From positions 35,839,884 to 35,903,883 of the forward strand of contig CM074200.1 of the NCBI GenBank assembly GCA_037179385.1: a stretch of 64,000 bases of DNA, read 5' to 3'. Position numbers and translations under genes: made by a program. Below the pieces are notes generated by a model. It made no database searches, was not told the origin of the DNA, and worked only from the letters and a program-made list of their open reading frames with translations. Below, piece by piece: positions 33,658 through 45,600 of the stretch. How positions within the stretch are numbered: position 1 is the stretch's first letter; each line of letters starts with the position of its first letter. This stretch comes from Holothuria scabra (taxonomy: Eukaryota; Echinodermata; Holothuroidea; Aspidochirotida; Holothuriidae).

Positions 33658-36600
33658 GTAAGTTGTTTGTTACATTTATCTTTGAATGAACAAAGTTATC
33701 AGAAATTACTTCAGTAATTATTTGCTTATAGTGTATACAAGTATACAAGTGAATACAGGTGTTAGCATAAATTTGAAGCATTAAAATAGTTGATTGAACT
33801 AGGTCTTAAAAGTGGATTTTTCATCTATGGCCAGTCACTTTCTAAAAATATGAGTTTTTCATGTCCTTTATTGTATGTTGCCCCCAAAGGATTTTACTTG
33901 AAGCTCTCCAAAAAGTCCTTAATTTATTTTAATTGTTGAGTTGGTTAGCCCCCTGACTAATAGTTGACATTTTACAAGACCTGTGCTTCCACCCACCTTT
34001 TGTGGGTTGTGGTGTGTTGTTCATGTATACATTTCAATGTTTTAATTACAACTGCCTTGAAGGGCACCATCTTTTCTGGACCTGATGGTTTTAGTAATCT
34101 CTGAAAATTTTTAGTCAACCCAACTTTATTTGATCTAGTAATAAAGTTTGTCTGTTTAAGTTTTGTGATTTCTTTGTGTCAACAATCAAATATATGAAAT
34201 TCTAAACTTGTATTGACCATCTAATATTTCATAATAATAGGCATTGACTTTCTTAATAAAAATATGGCTTATATTGGATTTCGAGTGCCAATATTTGAAT
34301 TAGTCTAAGTCAAATATGAAATGTCTTATTAAGTTCAAAAGTACATTATTCATTTCATTGGCTTTCAGACAGTTATTTGACTTTACAGGTGGATGAGGAA
34401 AGTTTATAAATAATTTCAAGTTTCCTTCAATTCTTGAACATTTTCTTCTTCTTTTTTGTACAGTTGACAGGTGTCATTGTACTGGCAGCAGGTGTATGGG
34501 TTACCATAGACCATTCCACTTTTAATTTTTTGACATTTTTTGACGACCCTGATCTACAGAGGCTTGCATATGCCATGATAGTGATTGGAGGATTCGTGAC
34601 CATTCTTGGTTTCGTTGGTTGCTTTGGGGCCTGCCATGAACGCAAGTGGATGATATGGCTGGTAAGCCCAAAGTTTAACTAAGTAGCCTGCGTTATAAAA
34701 TTCACCAAATCTTCACATTCTGATTTGTAAGGTATCCTATTTATGTCTTGAGATAAGTTTATCATGCCTGATATCAAGTATCAATGCTGAGGTTAGGGTT
34801 TAAGAAATGAGTTTAGGTAACAGTTTGAAAGTCTCCAGACTCATAAATTTACATGATATACAATGAGGATAGGGTAACAAAATGATTCATCAGATAGAGC
34901 AGACAAAATGTAAACATGAAAAACCATTTGAGACAAATAATTATGCTGATGGGGAAAAAAAGGGGGAATGGAACATATTGTCAGTTTAAATAGCATGGAA
35001 GACCTGCCTCAAAACAAAACAACCTAAGTGAAAAATTTGGCTGTTGGTCCATGTTATAAGGTAGGACATTTCTAAGGGATACCACCGTCATCAGCAAAGG
35101 CCTAGTAACAGTCATGACTTAGGGTACAGTTGGTTAAATGGAGCCCTGCAAGTCTCCACTCATCTACTGTCTTTATGACAAAGTAAGATACTTCCACTTA
35201 ATTCCCTAGGTTCTCAAGTGGTTACCTGTGGGTGTGTAAGTGATATTTACATGGCTTGCAGAAGATGGTTCATAGTTAAAATTTGAAAATTAGTGCAAAT
35301 CAGTAAATGATACTTACTGGAGTTAAGCCGCTACAAATTTTATGGTGCAAAACTTACAAGTAGAACCTTAGGTCCCAAACTCCTATAAACTTTGAAATGA
35401 AGAAATTTTCAAGTATAGGATTTTGTCACCATTTAGGAAGGGGCTATATAAGTTTATGTAATCCTTGGAGTTTGTTGTCTGTTTTAGAAGAATCATCTTC
35501 GATAACAGAAAACATATCCACATTAGACAAAGTAACATTATCATCGACAGAAGAAAAGTTAAAGTAGCAGAGTTGGTTAAGAGAGCAATTCAATCCTGCT
35601 GAGATCAAATTTATGCATCTTTTAGTAACTATTTTGTTCTTTTTTATTTTCCTCTCCTTATTTGGTATCAAGTTGATGCATGTTTTCAAAATATGTTCAC
35701 TCTGCATGTTCTACACATTGACATGTGTAGTAAACGTTTGTGTTATCAAAAACAAAGTAATTGTGCACCCCAACATAGTAAAAAATCCAATCAAAAGTGT
35801 GGCAACAATTCACTTGCAACCTTCAATGTTGGAAAGAGTGCCCAAACTTGTTGCTGTGATAAGCCTATTATGTAAGCTTATGACAAAGATTGAAACAAAA
35901 CTGCCTCTTAAAAATTATGCTTTGAACTGTCAGACATATTCCAGTGCTTCATTATTATAGTTACAGAGTTTCCAAAAATGCCAGAATTATCTGGAAAGGT
36001 TAAAAATATCCAGCTGATTTGAACTTCCAAGTTATGCTTTAAACTGTCAGACACATTCCAGCGCTTCATTAGTATAGCTAAAAAGTTTCCAAAAATGCCA
36101 GAATTACCTAGAAAGGTTAAAAATATCCAGGTGATTTGAACTTCCAAGTGGGGATCATAATGCATCATGGGAGGAATTTGGAAATGGCACCATTGTTTGG
36201 GTCCTTTTCAGATAAAGTCATGATGACACAACAAATTTAGATCGGATCTGATATTGATGAGGTTTTGTTAACGGCTTCTCCACTTTGGGTTGAAAAAGCC
36301 AGAAATTTGTCAGCCTGTGTAGATGTATGATTTTCATCAGATGTTTATGAAAATGAAATGTAAACTTATTTTTACATGATGTCCAACTGACAGACATCTT
36401 GTAACGGACATGCACGGTCAGAAAAAAGCTGTCTGTCGGCATGACATCACAAAATAGTTAGTATTAATATAACTTTTGCAGTCCTCCAATACATGTGTTC
36501 AGTATTTTCACAGATTGCCAAAATTTTAGTTCTTTCCACCCAGAGATGGAGAAGATTTTTATGAAAAAAATCACAAAATATGAATTGAAATCATATTCAG

Positions 36601-39600
36601 ATCCATTGCATTTTGACTGTGACTTAAAGGGACAATCCTCTCATCCCAAACTACACTTCTAGTACAGGGTAACAGAAACTCTCAATTGGCTCAACTTTTT
36701 GATTGACTGCTAACCCAAACAATGCAGAGTACCAAAACTTATATTCCACAGCACGAACTGTTCTGATAGTGTTTTAATAATACACATTGAGCTTTCTATA
36801 TTCACCCTGAAGCAATAAAATGAGATTGTGTCTGGAGGAGGATGAATTTCAGACAATTGTGGGAGGGGCTTAATTAAGAAGGTTAGGAGAATTGGTACTG
36901 TTTGGGGTGAGAGAATTGGGCCTTTAAGGTTTTGCTTGTACAAGTAGGTATCACCTCTAAAAGCCTAAAATCTTGAGATCCTCCTCTATGGCTCTTAACC
37001 TCAGTTCACACCATACATTACCTTCAAAAAGTTGGCCAATCACTTCTCTAGATAATATTCATTCAGTTCTTCCACATATATCAACTAATAAGTATAACGT
37101 TCACCCTAATATTCTATTAACCTGTAAAATCTTGTTTGCCCTATTTTTCCCAATTTTTTTATGAATCTTAAAACCCTGTTGCTAAGGCAACAACACAATC
37201 AATGATGCTAATCAATAATTGTGCGTTGTGGATGGTTTGATGCGTGAATACTTCACAGATTACATCACAGCTTATCTTTCAATTTATGTAATGTTTTGTT
37301 TGTTGAAGTGTGAAATTTCTGTCAGAAGAAGAAAAATTTGTGGCAGTCACAAATTTTTATGAAGCCTTTCAAGTAGGAAAAAAGAAAAAATTTAGGCCAA
37401 AGTGGCTGAAACAGCATGGTGTTGTAATGTGTAGCATTTATGACAAACTACCCTTGAATATAGCTTTTTAGGCCATAAAGCAACAACAGACATGATGTAG
37501 TATGTAGTTTGTCATTCAAAAAAGTCACAGTTGTCATTAATAACTCCATGACAAAGTAGAGCCTTAACCATTCATGTGTGGACTTCATTAGGGAAAATGA
37601 ACAAGAACCTCAGTACTTAATTACAATTATAGAGTCTTTGCAATTTTATCATGGATTGGTCACGCAGGACGACATCAATCATGTCAAATACACATGGCCT
37701 TGTGCTAAACGCACTGCAAAGTGTGCACTGTGGTATGTGTAGTGAGTACACATACATTGAGCACATGGGCTGAGTGTGGTCTACTCAGTAGGTATGGCTG
37801 CTGAAGAGTATTACAATGTTATATGAAAAGCATCTATATTTACAAAACAAATTAGGGTAGTCACACTTTCTCTCTTTTAAAGTGCAGTCATATGTTTGAT
37901 GCATGATCATGAAACCTGCCTCAGCTAAATGTTCTGTAAATCCCACTCTTCACCATATTGGTTGCAGTTAGTGTCTGGTAAAAGCTGATAACATGTTGGT
38001 AACCCCTCCTAACTGAGGATGCCATTAAACGTAGCTAACCAATCCATCAGTGTTGACTTACTTCCAAAGTAGGGAGTCAGAGTCCTAAAAAATGACAGAA
38101 CCATATAAAAAGCACAAAGCAAAGGGATTACACGCACATTAGGCAAAAGGAAGCATCTGGTTGTTTGTTGAAGACCTGTTTTGCAGACAGGTTGGTCTCA
38201 TTGAGAATGGGGGGAGGGGTCGGGTGTGGTTTAGGGAAACACATATCATCCAAAATCCAATAAGAGGATACAGGTTACATTTACTTCTTCCTTTAATTGC
38301 TGCCATTAACCATCACTTACCAGACTAACAGCATGGTCAAGTGGTTAGAGCATCAAACTTGCAGTCCTGGCCAGGTCATACCGAAGTATTTAGAAATGGA
38401 ACCTGCTGCCATTGTGGTGGTGCCCAGCATAAGCAGGGAAATCAAGCCAGTGAGCCACAAACTGGTAAAAAGGCTGTGGCTGGCTCGACTTGAACCAATT
38501 GGTTGGAAATAGGGCCGTAAAACTCCATCTTACTAACTAGCTAACACACAATAACTATGTCCCCATGCCTGTAACTGACACCATCGATTGGGGGATACAA
38601 ACTCAGAATGAATGGGAGGCACAAGGTAAGAACTGCATGGCATGATGTAAGAAGTGCGATCATCAGCCATGTGAAGCCTGTGTCTATAGATATTTTTGTA
38701 TGGGGGACACAGCAACATTTGAGGCCAAGACCTCATTCTGAGTCACAGTAAAAACCTGTTAACTTCAAACCACTTACTTACTGACCTTTGGATTTATGAC
38801 AAAACCATCCCATGATTCTTTTATAGAATGTTAAAGGACAAGAGAAATTTCCCCAGACTCTCAATTTCAAAATAAAAGCTTCATTTCACATATTTTTCTA
38901 CTGTGCTCATCTAAATATATTTGATGATATTTCAGCACATTTGTTGTACATTCAAGATACATCAAGCATTTCAAAATTGAGTGAGAAAAATATTCTCAAG
39001 TGATTCTCAAGAGCAATCCATGAAATATAATAGTCTACCACACATAATCAATGTGGCGTGATGGCATTTTTGCTTTAATATGCTGATTTGTGTCAGTCAC
39101 CATTTGATAAAGTGATTCCAGGGAGCTGTAAGGGAAGGAGAAACGTCGACTTAATCTGTCAGACAAAATGTACTTGTAAATAATTAAATCCTCTTCAAGC
39201 ATTGAAATTTGATTGACAGTTCACTTTGTTTTTATTGTTGACTTTTGTTGACTTTCCTACTTAATGATGACCTCCTTCTTTTCAAGTGCAGTAATCTTGT
39301 AACAAAGACCATTGTCAAGATGGTGCTTTGAAGGTATCTGCTCAGCCTACACATATGTGAAACATTTTCACAGATTTTCATTAAAATGACTGTCAGTCAC
39401 TTTTGAGTTGCACAACCACAATTCCATTTTTAGTCAAATTTCTTTGTTAAAAAAGGAATGAAGCTGTTTGAAAACTAAAGGGAGTCTAAATTTCGATGAT
39501 GATGTTTCAAACAGTTCCAAATTGTTCCTGAAATAGCAAATAATGTATCTTTTCTTAAAAAGTAATAAAATACACTGTACCCTTTTAATAAGTGGTACTT

Positions 39601-42600
39601 TGTGGCACTAGTTGAAATAAATTTTGCTTTCTTTGATGGCTGGCACTGTAATACTAATATAGAGGAAAATCATCCTGAGAGCTCTTTGAGATGTAGCAGC
39701 GGATAAACTGTCTTCAGTGCCGAAATCCCTGTTAGTTTAGAGGAACTTCAGGAATCAGACAATGCAAAACTTAAGTGGTGACTATGCACATAGGACAAAA
39801 GATGAGCATGCGTTGTTTCTCCTTCCTTTACCGCTCCCTGGTGATTCTATGTTGTACAGACTTTTTGTGATGTCTCATGATCTTTTACACTTTAAACAAG
39901 ATGTCTCTGTCTTATGTTACACTGTGTATGTTATTGTTTGTGTCTAAGTCGGCAGTGATGAGAGACAGAGAGATTCAATTGAGCATGGATCTCCATGATT
40001 TGAGTGAATAGAAATGTTTGTCGAAGGGTGTAATTTTTTCCCCAAAAGTTTTCTTAAATCATTACATTTACTGTAAAATGGTAAATTTATTAGTCTCTCC
40101 CAACTTGATTTAGTGTAGCAGACTGTACTGTATTGTGACTGGCCATTGGGAGTCATGACAACATTTTTTCCTCCCCTATTTTGAATTTGACCAATAGTAA
40201 ATGCTTGGTTTACCTTGAATATGCAATGTTGAAGTGTGACTAAAATATTAAGAAAGATACATTAAAGAGAAATAAGGAAATATTTGTGAGATTTTGCTGT
40301 TTCTTCAAAATGAGTTTGAAGCAAGTGCTCATGACCTTTAAGGGGGTATGGGGCTGGGGCAGGTCAGCAGTCTGTGGCTGCTTGTCTGTTTTATATGTAG
40401 ATCATTACTTGCCCTCTGCTTGTTTTTGTGATTACTTAACCCCACTTACCAGTTTTATTGTAGAGAGTTTGGGAGTTTGAAGATTTCACTAAATTCACTT
40501 GTAATACTGCCACATGACATTGAAACATGCTCAGTCATGAATCAGAAAAGACAAATGTTTTTCAGAATAAGCCCAAACTACATTTCTTTGGGGGGAGGGG
40601 GGGAGGCAAATTTTATTGTTCAAAGTAGCTGATATTGCAAAGCATGCACCGATAGTGTCATGTTACATGAGGGTTTTTAATATGCCACTACTGGATATGT
40701 CCTCAAATAATAATAAACTACTTTTGTGACTGTATGAGAAGATAAAGTCAAATATTGAGAGGGCTAGACAGATTGAAATTGTCTGGGATGAAAAGAAGTT
40801 GCCCTTTTATATTTACAGTGTCTTTTTCCTTTTTTTTTTGTTACAGTATTTTGGTGTGGTACTTCTTCTACTCTTAGCTGAGGTAGTTTGTACAATCTTG
40901 CTGTTTGCTTATAATGAAGAAGTAAGTTCATTTCTTTACTAGTTTCTTAATTACAACAAAGATATATTTAAATTGAGTTAAAAATTGATGTCTGTTGGTT
41001 TAGTGACTTCTCAAATTAATTTAGATTTACCTTAAAAGCTGGGGCAGCACCCCTGATGGCTGGAGCTGACCCCCTCCCTATTTTCTCAAGAAAATGTGAA
41101 AAGGGAAGGAAGAGGGAAAGAAGAAAAGGAACACTGAACTCATGCTTTGCTCCCTCCCCATCAGGCATGTAGCCACAGGGGTGGGGGGCACAGGGGGGCA
41201 CGTGCCTCAAAAGAATTTTTCAATAAAAGGTTTTGCACTGAAGGAGAAAAAAAAAATTTATCGGCATTAAATCACCACAACTTCAAAATACCTAGACTGA
41301 ATTCTGTCAAAATATCTCCCACATTCAAACAAAACATACACTTTAACTCGGGTAAGGAGCTTGTGAACGACGTACACAACTAAGACTATTACTGTTAATT
41401 TTTAGTCATTGATGGCACGTGGAGATCCCTTCCCTGAAGGTCAAGGAGGTTACGCTAAGTATTGTTTCGAGCCTAATTTCGCATGTCAATGTATCATTCA
41501 GCTGTCATATAAGTTCTTACGTGTGAGTAATGTACATTTTACCTGGTTCCTGGGCTGGTGTTGTAGGCAGAGCAAAAAGAGAGACTTCAGAACCAAAATA
41601 ATTTAATGAACATATCATAAAAGTTTATTCCTTAAGAACAGCTTTAGGAAAAAGTGTCTGGAATTACTGTATACCGCTAAAGCAAGAAAGCAGTTAAATA
41701 CAAGTAAAATGAACGTCTTTCGGATTTAGGAGTAGGCTAATTTATGTGTCCGGGGAACGGAGTGAGCAAATGCAGATTTACCCAGTTGAAGTTGTTAGGA
41801 AATTTTCTAACCGAGAAAAAAGAACCAGAATCAAACTCTTTTAAGCAAGAAAATACTTGATAAAGCTACAGGTACGATTAATTTTCATAATTTGTTTAAG
41901 TTAAGTTTGACATCACCAATTAGCCTTGACAACCTAGTTGGCAGCTTGTTTTTTTATAATATCCATATTTTTCTATTTCATTTTCACTTTTAGTGTAAAA
42001 AGAGGCAAAGTTTTCTTATGAGACCAGCTTTTTCGGAGTACAAATATATCAAAGAAAAATGCAAAATTTCGCACCATTTTGCATCTAGAGTCCTTGAAAT
42101 AGGCAAAAATTTTTCCCCCTCCCCTTACACCCCTCCCCCAGGCCGGCAAAACTCCAATACAGGCCTCCCCATCAAAATACCCTGCGCCTCTTCTGTTCCC
42201 CAAGACAGTTATACCGTGATAGTTTCCTTTGTGGTTGAAGAGACTGCAGGTTATTCAAGTATATAGTTTCATGATGTGTTGGTATTCAATAAAGGCTTTA
42301 GGCTAAAGTATTGGAGCTTGTAGAGTCCCAAACCAGGGAGTTTGGGTAATATCATTCTCCCTAATATCACGACTGTGACAGTTACTACCACAGACTTCCT
42401 ATACATGGACAGAGCACACTGCACGGTACATTGTCGCTACTGTAAGTGTGAGAAAAATTGCACCAAGATGGCTGTCTGCTTTGGTTTTGTGTGAAAGTTT
42501 AGACCTGCTCAAGTATATCATCATATTTTGCAAGAAATTTAAAATATTTTTGAAATATGGCAAGGTAAGGTCAAAATCACTTCACACATTGCAGGAACAT

Positions 42601-45600
42601 GATATTGTTTCCCATTCAAGTAAAAATTTTACCTAAAATATTACAGAGTCGTCGTCAAATCAAGCGATTTTAAGCTTCACGGCAGCCATCTTTTTTGTCC
42701 CAAGTCGGTGGCGGCCATCTGGGGATTGGATGTATATGTTACATGCTGTGTCCATATATATAAGTCCATGGTTACTACTAACAAATATCTTTGTTTTTTC
42801 TTACACAGGTTAAAACATTTGCAAATGACACATTGTCAGACTTTATCTTGCATGATTATGATCAAGAGGGCAATGTAGGTATAACAATCGCCATTGACCA
42901 GATTCAAAACAAAGTAAGTAATCAATGACATTATTGGTTAGGCCTAATTTGTTGAATTATTAACAAGTTTTTGTGCGTCTCATGAATGTCTGTTGATGAA
43001 AGCAGAACAAGTCATCACATTTAGTATGTTTCCAATGATTAAGTGTCTCAAAATGGTAACTTTTGAACTTTTCAGTGGGCAGCCTCCCTCTTCATCATAT
43101 TGACCTCTTCATAATTATCAAACCCTTTATAATATCAACCTTTTTAATACTATGACTGGGTCAGAGTTTTCTGGTGACTGTGTATGCAACTTTGTGTTGT
43201 TATTTCTGCACACTGATGTGTGTGTGTGCACGGGGTGTATTATATCATCTAGCATTGATTAAAAGGAACCTGTTTTATCACATGCAGTACACTCACTTCC
43301 CAACAGAATTACCCAAATCTAAGAAGGCTGTTCATGAAACCTAAAATGTCCAAGGTATGTGCGCTTTAAGTTGAAACCCCTGGCATTCACCATACCCCCT
43401 TTAAATTAAAGGGAAAATGCAATTACCCCAATACTGATCAGTGTACAGAGACTATCCTATTTTATGAATGGCTCTTAGAATCCTGTGACAATATTTTTTG
43501 TCCTCATTTGTAAAACTTTGTGAGAAGTAAGTGCTTAATCTGCCCTGAAAAGGCAATAATTATGTCCTGAAATATCATTAAAGGTACTTGGAAAAGAAAA
43601 ATTTGATAGACTTAGCCCTTGTTGGTTCCTTGCGGTAGCAAAGGAACCTATGTAGTCAGGTTGGCGTGTGTGTGTGTGTATGTGTGTGTGTGTGTGTGTG
43701 TGTGACACTTGCTTCGGTACGCTCTAACTCAACAAGGGAAGGTCGGATGAAACTTGGATTTGGTACATAGATTCGTCATAGGGAGAAGGTGTGCCCTATT
43801 GTTTTTGGTGGAGGTCAAAGGTCATTTGGGGTCACCAGAGGTCAAAAACTAAAAACCTTCTCAACATGATATTTCTAGTTAGGAAACTTGGATAGATGTC
43901 ATACTTGGTGCGTGGATGTGTTATGGTGTAAGGATGAAATTGGATATGTTCGGTGAAGGTCAAGGGGTCATCAGAGGTCACCAGGGGTCAAACACTGAAA
44001 AATGTTTTAACACAGTATTTTAAGGTAGAAAGGACAGATTTCAAATCAATCTGTGTTTGGTTAAGGTCAAAGGTCATCAAGGTCACTGGAGGTCAACTGC
44101 TAGAAATCTTATTTAGAAAATCTTGTAAGCTAGAAAAAGATAGTTTCGATAGATTTTCTATCTCACCTGGTTTTGCATGCTTACGCACTCAAACACCTTA
44201 GAAATTTGTCCTTCTTGTTCGTTCAGTAATGATTTCTTCGGGTTGTACACACATTTTGGATCATTCAAAGTTTTAAGAGGGCAATAACTGAAATCTGTAG
44301 ATTCCACTGAGCACAAGTCACTCTGCATTAAACTGGTCTCTCTGCCAGTGGAAGCAATGCATGGATTCTACAATATGTCTCTTTAATACTGCTGTGCTCT
44401 GTGGGGTAACCTTATCCTCATTCTATTATCACACTTCATTAATCACTTGCTTTCTGCTTGACTGCTGAATAAACCCTTTTCTCTGTGTAGAGGTAGCAAA
44501 CAGGACAAGTGGTAGATTGTTTTAAAGTAACAGCAAGTTTTATTTGAGAGCAGGTAAAAATAACTTGTGAGAGAAATACAAGGGGTGTTTTTCATTCTCT
44601 GACCATGTTGTGTATCATTTATTGGTGATAATATCAAATTTGATTACAAGCATAAATACATATGGAAATGAGGTAGTGTTTTTGAAGGATCACCAAGCAT
44701 AACAAAAGTTGAATGTTAGTAAGGCCACAGAAATTTAATCTTTGATTTCATGTAAAATTAGTACTAAAGTACCCCTTGTGAAGATGTTACAAACATTGAG
44801 TATGAACTTTTGCTTAGCTCCATTTCACAGACTGGCTGTACAGTTCTCATAATATCTAGCAAGGAACCACAGTGCCCATTGGGCTCTTGTTTCAAAATAA
44901 GTTTGGGTTGACTGTTTTTGCCCTTTAAGGGATCATCACAAAATGTGATGTGGATGGTGCATTTAATAGATTTTATCTCACATAGCAATTGCAAGGATTG
45001 TAGGATATGGTTTTATTCCACATGATTTTTGTCAGCTATATTCACTGTTGTTAAAAGTGCTGCATACTAACATTCTATCCCACAATCCTTTGTAATTTTG
45101 CTCTTTGGAAAAGGATCTATAAATTGAAGGACCCATATTGTGGCAGTGAAAGAAATTACATAGCTATTAGCAACTTGTTTGCATACATCTCCTGCATTCA
45201 AGATTGAGTTTTGACTTACATGTCCCAAGGAGAGGTATCTCCCAGATGAACAAGTTTGTGTACCTTAAAATTTATTAACTTGTGGTGCATTCAAAGGAAA
45301 TTGTGTGAGAAGAATGTTATTAGTCATTATTTGAGAAGTGTCATTTTCCTGGTAGAGGGCTCCCACACTGGTCCAGACAAAGGATTGCAGTTTCATTGGT
45401 TGGTTTACCTGGTACAAAGAGCTTCCCAATAGGACCAGACTTTTACTAACAACTTTCCAACTTGACATGTTCCCTTAAAATAAGACATGGAACTCTTTTA
45501 AAATAATATTTACATGCCTTTTTTTTCATAAAGGGTTTGGGGTACAAAAGTGTGAGTAAAAGAAAACCGTTTTAAGCATTGCAAATTATTACGGCACAAA

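Larger units (their letters stand above)
34662..40846 (+). other. Intron 2 of tetraspanin
   Basis: 6.2-kb phase-0 intron. It holds a 117-bp tandem duplication, a family A MITE, a SINE-like repeat, two family B MITEs and otherwise featureless AT-rich DNA. The acceptor is TTTTTTTTTTGTTACAG. Confidence 0.8.

Noticed and set aside
35908..36168. Minus-strand frame with a 39-residue internal repeat
   Set aside because: The repeat is explained by the 117-bp tandem DNA duplication, whose period is divisible by three. There is no start context or family.
38328..38400. Possible tRNA gene at the start of a family E repeat
   Set aside because: Only the box A half is tRNA-like. The same sequence recurs in other copies with the same non-tRNA tail, so it is a SINE head.
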